A program made the translations under genes and the position numbers. From Bacteroidales bacterium (lineage in GTDB: Bacteria; Bacteroidota; Bacteroidia; Bacteroidales; Muribaculaceae), in contig SFNM01000048.1 of assembly GCA_004552725.1 (NCBI GenBank), positions 1 to 14,324 on the forward strand: a stretch of DNA of 14,324 nt. The letters run 5' to 3'. Shown here piece after piece: positions 6,193-13,283 of this stretch; positions within the stretch are counted from its first letter, which is position 1, and each line of letters begins with the position of its first letter. The notes beneath the pieces were generated by a model. That model was not told the DNA's origin. It did not search any database and saw nothing but the letters and a program-made list of their open reading frames with translations.

Positions 6193-9100
6193 AACTTGGA
6201 AATGAGCTGATGCACCACGGTTTGGGAGTCGGCGCCCTTGTCGAGCAGGTAAGTATAGCGATAGTCGGCCACGTTGTAAGTGGTAGGTGATGAGTTGATT
6301 AGCAGGATGTTGCGCGAGTTAGCGAAGTCGAGTATGCCCTTCACGTTCTGCGGGTGGAGCTTGCCGATTTCGTCCATCATGCAGTGGATACGGAAGTTGC
6401 CGAAGCGGCGGCTCTCCTTAGCCTTGAACACGTTGATGAGCATGATGTTAATCATCGCTTTGACCAAAGTGTCGGTGCCCTCGCTGCCCACGTGCGAAAT
6501 CTTGTCGACCCATCCGGTGTCGTTGTCGTTCTCAACGATGCGAAATTGCAGGCGGAAGATGTCGGAGATGGAGAGCACTTGGCGCTGTGGATTGTCGAGC
6601 AGAGCCTTCATCAAGTCGAGCAGATACTGCACGGCGCGTTGGTTCACGGTGTCGCGGTCATCGGCCGAGAACAGGTTGAGCCCTCCCATGGAGTATGCGT
6701 TGTCGTCGTTGAAGCGCTTGATTTGCTTCATCAGTTGCACCATGCGGTCGGCCGATTCCACCGCTTGGAGCGAGATGAGCTTGATTACGCCCACGAAGTT
6801 GCGCTGTCGGAAGTCGGCGTTGATGTCGTGGATAATCTTCTCCACGTCGGCTTGGTAACGAGTGAGGTCGCCGATTTCCTTGGATACGCGACCGAGAATT
6901 TCCACATATCGCTCGCCGGTGCGGCGGCGGTACTCCTCGAGCTTATTGTTGATAAGGAAGTCGTCGAGGTTGGTGGCAAAGTCGGTGAAATCGTCGTCAA
7001 CGGTGAGCTCGGTGCGGAATTGGAACGTGTTCTTAGCTGAGAAGTTGGACTTGAACGCATTGACGTTCTTCTTGAGTTGGTCGAGCTTGTCGCGCTGCGC
7101 AATAATCAGACTTTTGAGTTCATCGACGGCCTGCGCCGGCGTGCGCAGTGTCCTGCGCTCGGGCACGTCGTGGTAGAATGGCGGACAGAGGTTTGCATCA
7201 TCCACAAATCGCTGCGCCGAGAGCACACCATCGGCAAGGGTTTGCCGCTGTCGGCGGATGTCGGTCAGGTCGGCCGTGGACTTGGCTATGGCCTGATTAT
7301 AGCGCTCGCGACGCAGATTATATCGGTCGTCGAGCGACTTAATCTTCTCTGTCACAGCCTTTTTCTGCGCCTTAAACTCGTCTTCGCGGTCGAAAAGTTC
7401 GACCTTGTCGCGCTTGAATAGGGCAACTAGTTCGCGTTGCTGCTCGATGAAGCGCAACTCGGCTTCAGCCTCGGTGATTTGCACTTTACACTGATTCACA
7501 GTGTCCGTGTCGACGCCTTTGCCCTGCAGCTCATCCAATTCGCGACGCTTTACTTGCTCAATTTCGGCGTCAGCGGCCGCTCGGCGCTCGGCAATAAGCG
7601 TGGCAACCTCTGCCTTCAACTTCGCATAGCCATCCGACAACTGTTTAAGCGCTTTCTGATAGTCGGATTCGGCTGCGCGCAACTGCTTTTTGCGAGCAGT
7701 GGCGAGGTCGGCCAGCGCGGATTCGGCGGCGGAGCGTTGACTGATGAGCACGGCCAGGCGGTCATCGAGTTGCTGCTTTTGCTCAGCGATTTGCTGCTGT
7801 GCTTTGAGCTGTAAGTCGCTTATTTTTAGATTTATAGACTTGCGACGATTAGGAATGATGTGCAATTCGGTTTCACACTCCGAGCGCAGCCGACGTTGCT
7901 CCTTCATCTTAGGCGATGCGGTGCGGTTGAGTTGCGCCAAAGCATCGCGTTGCTGTTGGAGCAAGGCGGAATGTTCGCCGTTGAGGGTGGTCAATTGCGC
8001 CTCGAGCTGTTGCTTTTGCTCGAGCAACTGCTTGGGCGAGCGCACAGCCGTGGACAGTGCCGACAAATCGAGACTCACGCCAAAGAGCGAGTCGCCCGAC
8101 GCCGGTTGCGGACATAGTGCGGTGTTATACAGCACGGTGTCTTCGTTGATAACCTTGCCGATGGTCTGTTCCCAGTCGGGGCGGTTGGCTTCGAGCCATT
8201 GGAAGAGCGAACCATCCACGCTTTGCAGAAGTGTGTCGTGGTGCGTGATTTGCTCCGTGACAGCATCGATTTCGTCCTGTTTGTCACGCAGTTGTCGCGC
8301 AAAGCCGGCATTGATATCGGCTTCAGCGCGGTCGTATTCGGCTTGAAGACGGTCGATTTCGGCCGCAATGGTCTTGCTTTGCTGTTTGAGCGAAGCCTCG
8401 GCAATGCCCAACTCATTCAACTGAGCCTGCAGAGCATCGATGTCGGTTTTGAATGGTTGCGCATAGTTGAGATGGAGAATTGCCTTCTCGCAATCGGCCA
8501 CCTCAGCACGCCGCAACTCCACAGCCTCGGTAGCGGCGGCGATGCGCGCATCGGAATCGGTGTCGATGGCCTTGCGACGGGTCTCCAACACAGTCAGCAA
8601 GCGCTGTTGGTCGGTGTTGCGCTGCTGTCCGGCTGCGGTGAGGCGCTTTTGCTGCTCGCTTTCCACGGCAGCAAAGCCGCTGTTAATAGTTTGATATATA
8701 GCGCGATACTTCGCAGATATGTCGTCGTTGCGAGCGGTGAGTTCGGCGAGCTTGGTTTTCAATACCTCCAACGTGGCCTTGACTGTTGCCTCCATCTCCA
8801 CGCGTTGCAGCACGTGGTCGATGTCCTGCCGCTTATAATCCGCCAACCTGGTCCTGATGTTGTCGAGAGTGAGTTTCACAGCGCCCAACTCCTGGTTGAG
8901 CACGCTTTGCTCCTGTGCGTGCTTGGCCTGCAACTCGGCCAGTAGCCGCTTTTGGCGGTCGATGTCGGTCGTGAGCCGTTGCTCCTCGGCGTCGTAGAGG
9001 GTCAACTTGTCGGCCGCTTCCTTCACGGCTGTTTTGAGTTCGCCGCAGAGGGTGCGTATCTGCTTCTGATGATAGATGAGCTGGTGGTACGCCTCCACCA

Positions 9101-9836
9101 CCTTGTCGGCCAACAGTCGCACAGGTGCGTTGCCCTTGGCATCGAGCCGATACCAGCACGAGATGTCGCGGTACTCTTGCTCGAAGTCGGCCACCTGGCG
9201 GCGGAAGTAGCCCAAGTCGATGCCCGGCTCGTCGTCGCTCATCGAGCGGATGATAATATCCTTGATAAAGTTGGCATCCAAACGCGAATTGAGGAACACA
9301 TTTTGGATGCTACGCGGGATGTTCTGATAATTGGCCGACTCCATCAGGTGGAAGCGTGCCATCTCTTTGGCGACCGAGCGGCGATTGCCGTAAAGAATGT
9401 CGCGATAGTGCTCGTAATACTCCACGATGTTGCTCATATATGCACCGTCGAGGCGGCGGCGTATCACCTTGAAGTCGGAGGTAACTTCGCCGTGGTCGTC
9501 GATGAGCCATTCGCGACGGAACGCGCTGTCGATGAAGCGATAAGCGGCACGCGGTCCCGGTCGGTACATCAACACACAGAACGGGCCGTGCTCATGCTCC
9601 ACCTCGTAGACGATGTACGAGTTGGGGTGCGGAAGATAGAACTCGTCGAACGACTTCATCTCCTTAGGGATGCCCAGTCGTTGCTTGTCGGCATTGTAAA
9701 AGAAAAGGATGGCACGTAGCAGGGTGCTCTTGCCCACGCCCTGCGTGCCGATAAAGTGCACGTTGCCGTCGAGCATCACCTCGGCATAACGTATGTGAGC
9801 ACTGTTGATGAATACGATTTTGCGCAGGGTTCTCAT
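6189..9836 (-). CDS. jetC: Wadjet SMC-like ATPase JetC (MksB/MukB-like)
   Basis: This 1215-residue motor subunit of a Wadjet condensin-like complex extrudes DNA loops and presents small circular DNA to JetD in studied systems. The N-terminal head has Walker A at 30-38 (GTQGVGKST). Long coiled coils fill roughly 255-535 and 605-870, rich in Q, E, K, L and A. A non-coiled hinge region lies near 535-600, with NEDTVLYNTALCPQP and LFGVSLDL, typical of JetC. The C-terminal head carries a divergent signature (GSEGTDTLVK, 1117-1126) and Walker B with catalytic glutamate (HCMMD1155-E1156), followed by ILLINSSP. It starts inside the jetB stop (ATGA at 9836-9833) and its own stop overlaps jetD. Recognition as JetC rather than SbcC or MukB rests on the neighbours and the single-chain head layout. 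All ATPase motifs look intact. Confidence 0.92.
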   Translation of the reverse strand: MRTLRKIVFINSAHIRYAEVMLDGNVHFIGTQGVGKSTLLRAILFFYNADKQRLGIPKEMKSFDEFYLPHPNSYIVYEVEHEHGPFCVLMYRPGPRAAYRFIDSAFRREWLIDDHGEVTSDFKVIRRRLDGAYMSNIVEYYEHYRDILYGNRRSVAKEMARFHLMESANYQNIPRSIQNVFLNSRLDANFIKDIIIRSMSDDEPGIDLGYFRRQVADFEQEYRDISCWYRLDAKGNAPVRLLADKVVEAYHQLIYHQKQIRTLCGELKTAVKEAADKLTLYDAEEQRLTTDIDRQKRLLAELQAKHAQEQSVLNQELGAVKLTLDNIRTRLADYKRQDIDHVLQRVEMEATVKATLEVLKTKLAELTARNDDISAKYRAIYQTINSGFAAVESEQQKRLTAAGQQRNTDQQRLLTVLETRRKAIDTDSDARIAAATEAVELRRAEVADCEKAILHLNYAQPFKTDIDALQAQLNELGIAEASLKQQSKTIAAEIDRLQAEYDRAEADINAGFARQLRDKQDEIDAVTEQITHHDTLLQSVDGSLFQWLEANRPDWEQTIGKVINEDTVLYNTALCPQPASGDSLFGVSLDLSALSTAVRSPKQLLEQKQQLEAQLTTLNGEHSALLQQQRDALAQLNRTASPKMKEQRRLRSECETELHIIPNRRKSINLKISDLQLKAQQQIAEQKQQLDDRLAVLISQRSAAESALADLATARKKQLRAAESDYQKALKQLSDGYAKLKAEVATLIAERRAAADAEIEQVKRRELDELQGKGVDTDTVNQCKVQITEAEAELRFIEQQRELVALFKRDKVELFDREDEFKAQKKAVTEKIKSLDDRYNLRRERYNQAIAKSTADLTDIRRQRQTLADGVLSAQRFVDDANLCPPFYHDVPERRTLRTPAQAVDELKSLIIAQRDKLDQLKKNVNAFKSNFSAKNTFQFRTELTVDDDFTDFATNLDDFLINNKLEEYRRRTGERYVEILGRVSKEIGDLTRYQADVEKIIHDINADFRQRNFVGVIKLISLQAVESADRMVQLMKQIKRFNDDNAYSMGGLNLFSADDRDTVNQRAVQYLLDLMKALLDNPQRQVLSISDIFRLQFRIVENDNDTGWVDKISHVGSEGTDTLVKAMINIMLINVFKAKESRRFGNFRIHCMMDEIGKLHPQNVKGILDFANSRNILLINSSPTTYNVADYRYTYLLDKGADSQTVVHQLISKL

Positions 9837-10378
9837 GGCCGGTCGGTGTCAGTGTCGGTTATGGTGATACAATCAAGGAATTCTTCGATATAATGAAATG
9901 CGGAGGTCACGCGGTAAGTTCCATCGAGTTCGTTCTCCAATTCCACGAACCCGATGCGCTCCAAATCGCCCACGAGCTTGTCAATTTTCTCCTCGTTGGT
10001 CTTGACGTCGGTGTAGAGCCGTGCAACCTTCTCTTTGAGCTCGATGTCGGCCGAGAATTGCTCGAGTATGTTCGACTTGCGAAAAGTGAACCCGGGAGCA
10101 AAGGTGCTGTTGAACGTCTTCAGAAAGTCCACGCGGTCAATCCACAAGGCCAAGCGCTGCAACTTATCCTGCAAGTCGACCTTGGTCTCGGAGCGCGAGA
10201 AATAGAAGTAACCGTTGCCTGCCTCCAGTAGCAGGCCGATGCCGGCAAAATACTGCTGATAAGCCTCGAAGTCGTCCTCGATAGCGTCGTAATAGTGCGA
10301 CCGCTTATCGATGAGCGAGTTCTGCGAAATGAAGCCGCCACGGCTAAGAATGTCGAATATCTCTTTGGTGTATTTCAT
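9833..10378 (-). CDS. jetB: Wadjet kite-like subunit JetB (MksE-like)
   Basis: This 181-residue acidic protein resembles MksE/JetB proteins, tandem winged-helix 'kite' subunits that bind the kleisin of SMC complexes. The features seen are an N-terminal RGGFISQNS turn, an aromatic beta segment (GNGYFYFSRSE), a middle helix-rich part, and a C-terminal winged-helix pattern (KIDKLVGDLERIGFVELEN, then GTYRVTSAFHYIEEFL). The last residues are a polar TDTDTDRP tail. It begins 9 bp after jetA and overlaps jetC by 4 bp, the usual position of jetB. The family assignment is mainly from size, fold-like pattern and context, because sequence conservation in this family is low. It is expected to act in the cytoplasm as part of the JetABC complex. 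Confidence 0.82.
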   Translation of the reverse strand: MKYTKEIFDILSRGGFISQNSLIDKRSHYYDAIEDDFEAYQQYFAGIGLLLEAGNGYFYFSRSETKVDLQDKLQRLALWIDRVDFLKTFNSTFAPGFTFRKSNILEQFSADIELKEKVARLYTDVKTNEEKIDKLVGDLERIGFVELENELDGTYRVTSAFHYIEEFLDCITITDTDTDRP

Positions 10379-10387
10379 AATCGTGGA

Positions 10388-11599
10388 CTATTGTTTTGCG
10401 TAAATCAAGGGATAGTCAAACTGCTGATATTGCCGCCGCTCAGCTGTGATATTCAACCGGTTGACGTATTGCGAAGCAATCTGACAGAAGAGCACCAACC
10501 GCGCATCGGTGTCCATTTCCACCGGAGCGCCGGAGTAGTTCATAACGAAGTGAAAGAGGTTGTCGCCCGAAGCGATGAACGCGTTGTGCACCTCGCTCAC
10601 GTCGACCATCTGCATCACTCGCTGCTGCAAGGTGAGCTCGTCGGCCGACAGAGGCGGCGCCAAATTGCTGCGCCGCAATCGCCCCTTGCCCTTGCCGGCC
10701 ACCAAGTCCTTGATCAGCTGCAGGCCCTCGTTGGAGTTGCGCAACATCGACAGCGACACCTTCAGCGTGTACTTCGGTCGCGGCTCCATCCACAGCGGAT
10801 TAGCGGCCGCCAGTCGGGCGCTCACATCTGTGTTTGATTCCAGCAGCAACTGGTCGCGCAAGTACTTGAGTTTTTGCACCTTCTCCAATAACCGGTTTTG
10901 GTACTCAATCAAGTTTAGATAGTTGATTATCTGCCGGTCAAGCTCAATCAGATTGTGATACACCTCGCGCAACTGATAACGCACGTCGCTCACCGTCGCG
11001 TGCAGCTGCACATCCATCGCCACCATGAAGAACGTGGCCTGCTTCTCGTCGATGAGCCGCTCGCAAGCAGTTATCAACGCCGCAATGTCGCGCCGCTTTT
11101 GGTCCAAGTTCACAAGTTTTTTCTTCTTGATGTGGTAGGTTGGCTCGTTCTTGTAGGTGTTATCGATATTTCGCTTGAGGTCGATAACGCTGCGCACACA
11201 GGTCAACCCAATGTTGCGCAGCATCCGCCGCACATCCTTCAGATATCCATACTTGCGTCCCTGATTCTTCTCCGCAAGATAGTAATCGATAGCCAAATTA
11301 AGGTTGTCGATGTACTCCTTGACCGAAGCCACACTTATCTCCTCGTTGACCTGCAAAACGTCCTCGAAGAACCGCAGGTACACGTCCTCCAGCTCCACGA
11401 AGTCGCCATTATAGCGCACGATACCGAAGCGCGTAAGGAAGTCGAGGCTCTCATCCTTGCGCGATGCAAGCTCCCGCGCCAAATTGTAGTCGAACGACAG
11501 CTTCTTGCGGTCCTTAAACAGCGCCGCAACCAACTTCCGCTCCTTATCCAAAGCGCGAATCAGCTCCTCCAACGTATGAAAATGCGACCGATTTTCCAT
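10388..11599 (-). CDS. jetA: Wadjet kleisin-like subunit JetA (MksF-like)
   Basis: This 403-residue, mostly helical, cytoplasmic protein is the first gene of the Wadjet operon and sits where the kleisin-like JetA is always found. The N-terminal 100 residues look like a winged helix (LARELASRKDESLDFLTRFG, then VRYNGDFVELED). A long helical middle follows (about 100-280, with ELDRQIINYLNLIEYQNRLLEKV), then a basic linker (GKGKGRLRRSN, about 310-320) and a C-terminal winged-helix-like end. JetA links the JetC heads and binds JetB. Family members diverge strongly, so the name rests on order, length and secondary-structure pattern more than on motifs, and the Wadjet type (I, II or III) is unresolved. 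The ATG at 11599 lies about 17 nt after a -7-like promoter box, which supports the start. The stop is TAG. Confidence 0.8.
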   Translation of the reverse strand: MENRSHFHTLEELIRALDKERKLVAALFKDRKKLSFDYNLARELASRKDESLDFLTRFGIVRYNGDFVELEDVYLRFFEDVLQVNEEISVASVKEYIDNLNLAIDYYLAEKNQGRKYGYLKDVRRMLRNIGLTCVRSVIDLKRNIDNTYKNEPTYHIKKKKLVNLDQKRRDIAALITACERLIDEKQATFFMVAMDVQLHATVSDVRYQLREVYHNLIELDRQIINYLNLIEYQNRLLEKVQKLKYLRDQLLLESNTDVSARLAAANPLWMEPRPKYTLKVSLSMLRNSNEGLQLIKDLVAGKGKGRLRRSNLAPPLSADELTLQQRVMQMVDVSEVHNAFIASGDNLFHFVMNYSGAPVEMDTDARLVLFCQIASQYVNRLNITAERRQYQQFDYPLIYAKQ

Positions 11600-11615
11600 G
11601 CTACGAGATTTTTCA

Positions 11616-11623
11616 CAAAGATA
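11616..11623 (-). promoter_or_regulatory. Likely -7 box of the Wadjet operon promoter
   Basis: On the minus strand TATCTTTG (11623-11616) matches TAnnTTTG and lies 17 nt before the jetA start, giving a very short leader. A TTTG exists upstream but only 15 bp away (11642-11639), so the -33 box is imperfect. The region upstream is very AT-rich. A weak or regulated promoter is plausible. Confidence 0.5.
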
Positions 11624-11681
11624 GTAAAAAAAATTCTACAAAATATATTTTTTCTATCTTTTTAATATGTGAATAGCTTTC

Positions 11682-11707
11682 TTTCGCATATATATACGTA
11701 TGCGAAA
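11682..11707. promoter_or_regulatory. Inverted repeat upstream of the Wadjet promoter (candidate operator)
   Basis: TTTCGCATA (11682-11690) and TATGCGAAA (11699-11707) are perfect 9-bp inverted arms around an 8-bp AT-rich centre. The site is about 60 bp upstream of the jetA -7 box. It has no T-tract on either side to suggest a terminator, and no gene ends within 190 bp, so a protein-binding site is more likely. The regulator is unknown. Confidence 0.45.
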
Positions 11708-11905
11708 TGTGATGCCTACCTATGCGCTTCATGGCGCGCCATCCAGATGGCAAAAGAGGCAGGATGTAGAGAATACGATATGTTGCCGGACGCGAGATGG
11801 CCGCGCAAGGGTACTAAGGGTACTATTCGTAGGCCATAGTCCCATGGGGCTTCCGCCTCGCCATGCGCCTTGAACGACGATGGCAGGCGGATTTGCCGGC
11901 AATGA
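11708..11905. other. GC-rich non-coding stretch with palindrome and tandem repeat
   Basis: No convincing gene is seen between the inverted repeat upstream of jetA and the end of the small winged-helix gene. The stretch is more GC-rich than the AT-rich promoter beside it. It contains a perfect 12-bp palindrome ATGGCGCGCCAT (11731-11742), two tandem copies of AAGGGTACT (11807-11824), CCATGG-centred symmetry near 11842, and TTGCCGGCAA (11893-11902). It may be a dispersed intergenic repeat or the remnant of a mobile element. One window cannot tell. Confidence 0.4.
11807..11824 (+). repeat. Two tandem copies of a 9-bp unit
   Basis: AAGGGTACT occurs twice without a gap (11807-11815 and 11816-11824) inside the GC-rich non-coding stretch. 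Two units are too few to call a real tandem array. Confidence 0.5.
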
Positions 11906-12082
11906 TTATGCAGGTTGCCAAAAACAACGCTTGGGCGAGGTAATGGCTCCTTCGTCTTTAAGTTGTTTCATAGCCTTGTCAACTTCTTTACGGTCGAGGC
12001 CTGAGAGTTCGGCGATTTTACCTGCGTTGAGGGGTTGCGCGGCTTGGCGCATTGTTTCAAGTACTTTTTGCTTGGTATCCAT
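11906..12082 (-). CDS. 58-residue winged-helix DNA-binding protein
   Basis: This is a small complete reading frame from the ATG at 12082 to a TAA at 11906. The protein begins MDTKQKVLETMRQAAQPLNA and then has GKIAELSGLDRKEVDKAMKQ, LKDEGAITSP and KRCFWQPA. It has the layout of a minimal winged-helix: helix 1 (about 3-14), helix 2 (21-27), a recognition helix (30-44), and a short wing ending in a W. I believe similar proteins of about 60 residues are common in Bacteroidetes and some other bacteria as MarR/HTH-like regulators, but none I know of has a firm function. It lies 11 bp downstream of the short-chain dehydrogenase stop on the same strand, so the two are probably cotranscribed. It could regulate that gene or be a general DNA-binding protein. 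Confidence 0.8.
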   Translation of the reverse strand: MDTKQKVLETMRQAAQPLNAGKIAELSGLDRKEVDKAMKQLKDEGAITSPKRCFWQPA

Positions 12083-12093
12083 AATGATTATTA

Positions 12094-12852
12094 TTAAGAA
12101 TTACGAACGATTACTGTTCCATTGGCTTGGTGCGTGGCAAGAACGAGTACTTCCGCAATCTGCACGTGCTTGGGAGCGGAAGCAGCATAAAGTGCCACGT
12201 CGGCTATGTCATCACCGGTGAGCGGTGTTATACCTTTGTACACGTTGTCGGCGCGTTGGTCATCGCCACGGAAACGAACGTTGCTGAAGTTGGTTTCAAC
12301 CAAGCCGGGCTTGATATTGGTGACTCTGACAGCGGAGTCGGCTACGTCGATACGCAAACCATCCGATATTGCTTTCACAGCGGCTTTGGTGGCACAATAC
12401 ACATTGCCACCGGCATAAGCGGCATCGCCTGCTACACTACCAATATTAATAACATGGCCGGAATTGCGAGCCACCATAGCGGGAACCACCAAACGAGTCA
12501 TGGTGAGCAAGCCCTTGATGTTGGTATCAATCATAGTGGCCCATTCATCAATATTGCCTTCATACTCTTTATCAAGACCGAGAGCAAGCCCGGCATTATT
12601 GATAAGCACGTCGATTTGCGACCATTTATCAGCAAGAGAAGTGATTGCTTCGCATGCGGCATCAGCATCGCGCACGTCGAATGTGAGAGGAAGCACTTCG
12701 GCTCCGGTTGCAGAGAGTTCGGTGGCGAGATCGTGGAGGATATTGGAGCGGCGGCCGGTGATGATAAGGTTGTAGCCGGCTGCAGCAAAGCGGCGAGCAC
12801 ATGCTTGGCCAATGCCACTGGTGGCTCCGGTGATGAGAACTATAGGTTTCAT
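12094..12852 (-). CDS. Short-chain dehydrogenase/reductase, YdfG-like
   Basis: This 252-residue classical SDR enzyme is predicted to be NADP-dependent and cytoplasmic. The cofactor motif TGATSGIG is at 8-15 and is followed by GRR at 33-35, whose arginines suggest NADP(H). NNAG is at 85-88. The catalytic tetrad is N111, S139, Y152 and K156 (YCATK). The segment YAGGNVYCATK, then RVTNIKPGLVETNFSNVRFRGDD, closely matches the YdfG group (3-hydroxy acid or L-allo-threonine dehydrogenases), so oxidation of a short beta-hydroxy acid is the best guess. The substrate is not proven by sequence. It has its own promoter-like box (12886-12893) and a leader of about 33 nt. A 58-residue winged-helix gene follows 11 bp downstream. 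The length is normal and no key residue is missing. Confidence 0.9.
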   Translation of the reverse strand: MKPIVLITGATSGIGQACARRFAAAGYNLIITGRRSNILHDLATELSATGAEVLPLTFDVRDADAACEAITSLADKWSQIDVLINNAGLALGLDKEYEGNIDEWATMIDTNIKGLLTMTRLVVPAMVARNSGHVINIGSVAGDAAYAGGNVYCATKAAVKAISDGLRIDVADSAVRVTNIKPGLVETNFSNVRFRGDDQRADNVYKGITPLTGDDIADVALYAASAPKHVQIAEVLVLATHQANGTVIVRNS

Positions 12853-12885
12853 ATTTGGAGTAGTAGTGTTTATAAAAATACGTCA

Positions 12886-12893
12886 CAAAGGTA
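12886..12893 (-). promoter_or_regulatory. Likely -7 box for the short-chain dehydrogenase gene
   Basis: On the minus strand TACCTTTG (12893-12886) matches TAnnTTTG. At the expected -33 position (about 12914-12917) the sequence is TTTT, one mismatch from TTTG. The box is 33 nt before the ATG at 12852. Confidence 0.55.
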
Positions 12894-12984
12894 TAAAATA
12901 TTTTGAAAAAAGAAAAATTAGGAAAGCGTAAAATCGCTTAACGGACAAAAAATACGAAGAAAAGCGATTGAAAAACTGTATAAA

Positions 12985-13016
12985 TTTGCACAATTGAAAA
13001 AGAATTACTAACTTTG
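12985..13016 (+). promoter_or_regulatory. Bacteroidetes-type promoter of rpmH
   Basis: TTTG (12985-12988), exactly 20 bp, then TAACTTTG (13009-13016): all fixed positions of the Bacteroidetes housekeeping promoter are present. Transcription would start near 13023 and leave a leader of about 33 nt. This strong match suits a ribosomal protein gene. Confidence 0.85.
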
Positions 13017-13055
13017 CACCTCGAATCGCGAATAAATCAAAACTATATAGTTATT

Positions 13056-13211
13056 ATGAAAAGAACATTCCAACCCCACAACCGCAAGCGCGTGAACAAA
13101 CATGGTTTCCGTGCTCGTATGGCATCCGCCGACGGCCGCAAAGTTTTGGCTCGTCGTCGCGCTAAAGGTCGTGTACGTTTGACCGTTTCCAGCTCAATAG
13201 CCGGCAAATAA
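13056..13211 (+). CDS. rpmH: 50S ribosomal protein L34 (bL34)
   Basis: This 51-residue, strongly basic protein is part of the large ribosomal subunit. It begins MKRTFQPHNRKRVNKHGFRA and continues with RMASADGRKVLARRRAKGRVRL, the conserved bL34 sequence with its usual F-Q-P, HGFR-R-M and GR-VL-RRR-KGR landmarks. The start at 13056 is certain from the family. An in-frame ATG at 13014 would overlap the promoter and add unrelated residues. A short tail (TVSSSIAGK) extends past the common end, as is frequent in Bacteroidetes. It stands alone: rnpA, its neighbour in many bacteria, is not beside it here. It is followed by a terminator hairpin. Confidence 0.98.
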   Translation: MKRTFQPHNRKRVNKHGFRARMASADGRKVLARRRAKGRVRLTVSSSIAGK

Positions 13212-13228
13212 AGCAGTAACGATCTAAG

Positions 13229-13270
13229 CAACAGCACCCTTGGCCACCCGGCATAGGGTGCTGTTGGTTT
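13229..13270 (+). terminator. Hairpin terminator after rpmH
   Basis: CAACAGCACCCT (13229-13240) pairs perfectly with AGGGTGCTGTTG (13255-13266), a 12-bp stem with a 14-nt loop, 17 bp after the rpmH stop. Only a short T-rich run (GTTTAT) follows, so some readthrough into the next gene is possible. Confidence 0.8.
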
Positions 13271-13283
13271 ATAAAAGCAAAAA

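Noticed and set aside
6354..7040. Plus-strand frame of 228 residues inside jetC
   Set aside because: It is antisense to the conserved C-terminal head and coiled coil of JetC, has a low-complexity composition rich in V, E, L and H, and shows no recognisable domain.
8952..9719. Plus-strand frame of 255 residues inside jetC
   Set aside because: It is the antisense shadow of the JetC N-terminal head, which has a clear Walker A on the other strand.
10955..11665. Plus-strand frame of 236 residues over jetA
   Set aside because: It is antisense to jetA, runs through the jetA promoter, and its composition is typical of a shadow frame.
11880..12221. Plus-strand frame of 113 residues between the Wadjet promoter and the dehydrogenase
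   Set aside because: It overlaps the antisense of both the winged-helix gene and the dehydrogenase end, and the protein has no recognisable pattern.
12127..12906. Plus-strand frame of 259 residues over the dehydrogenase
   Set aside because: The minus strand encodes a textbook short-chain dehydrogenase with all catalytic residues, so the plus frame is a shadow.
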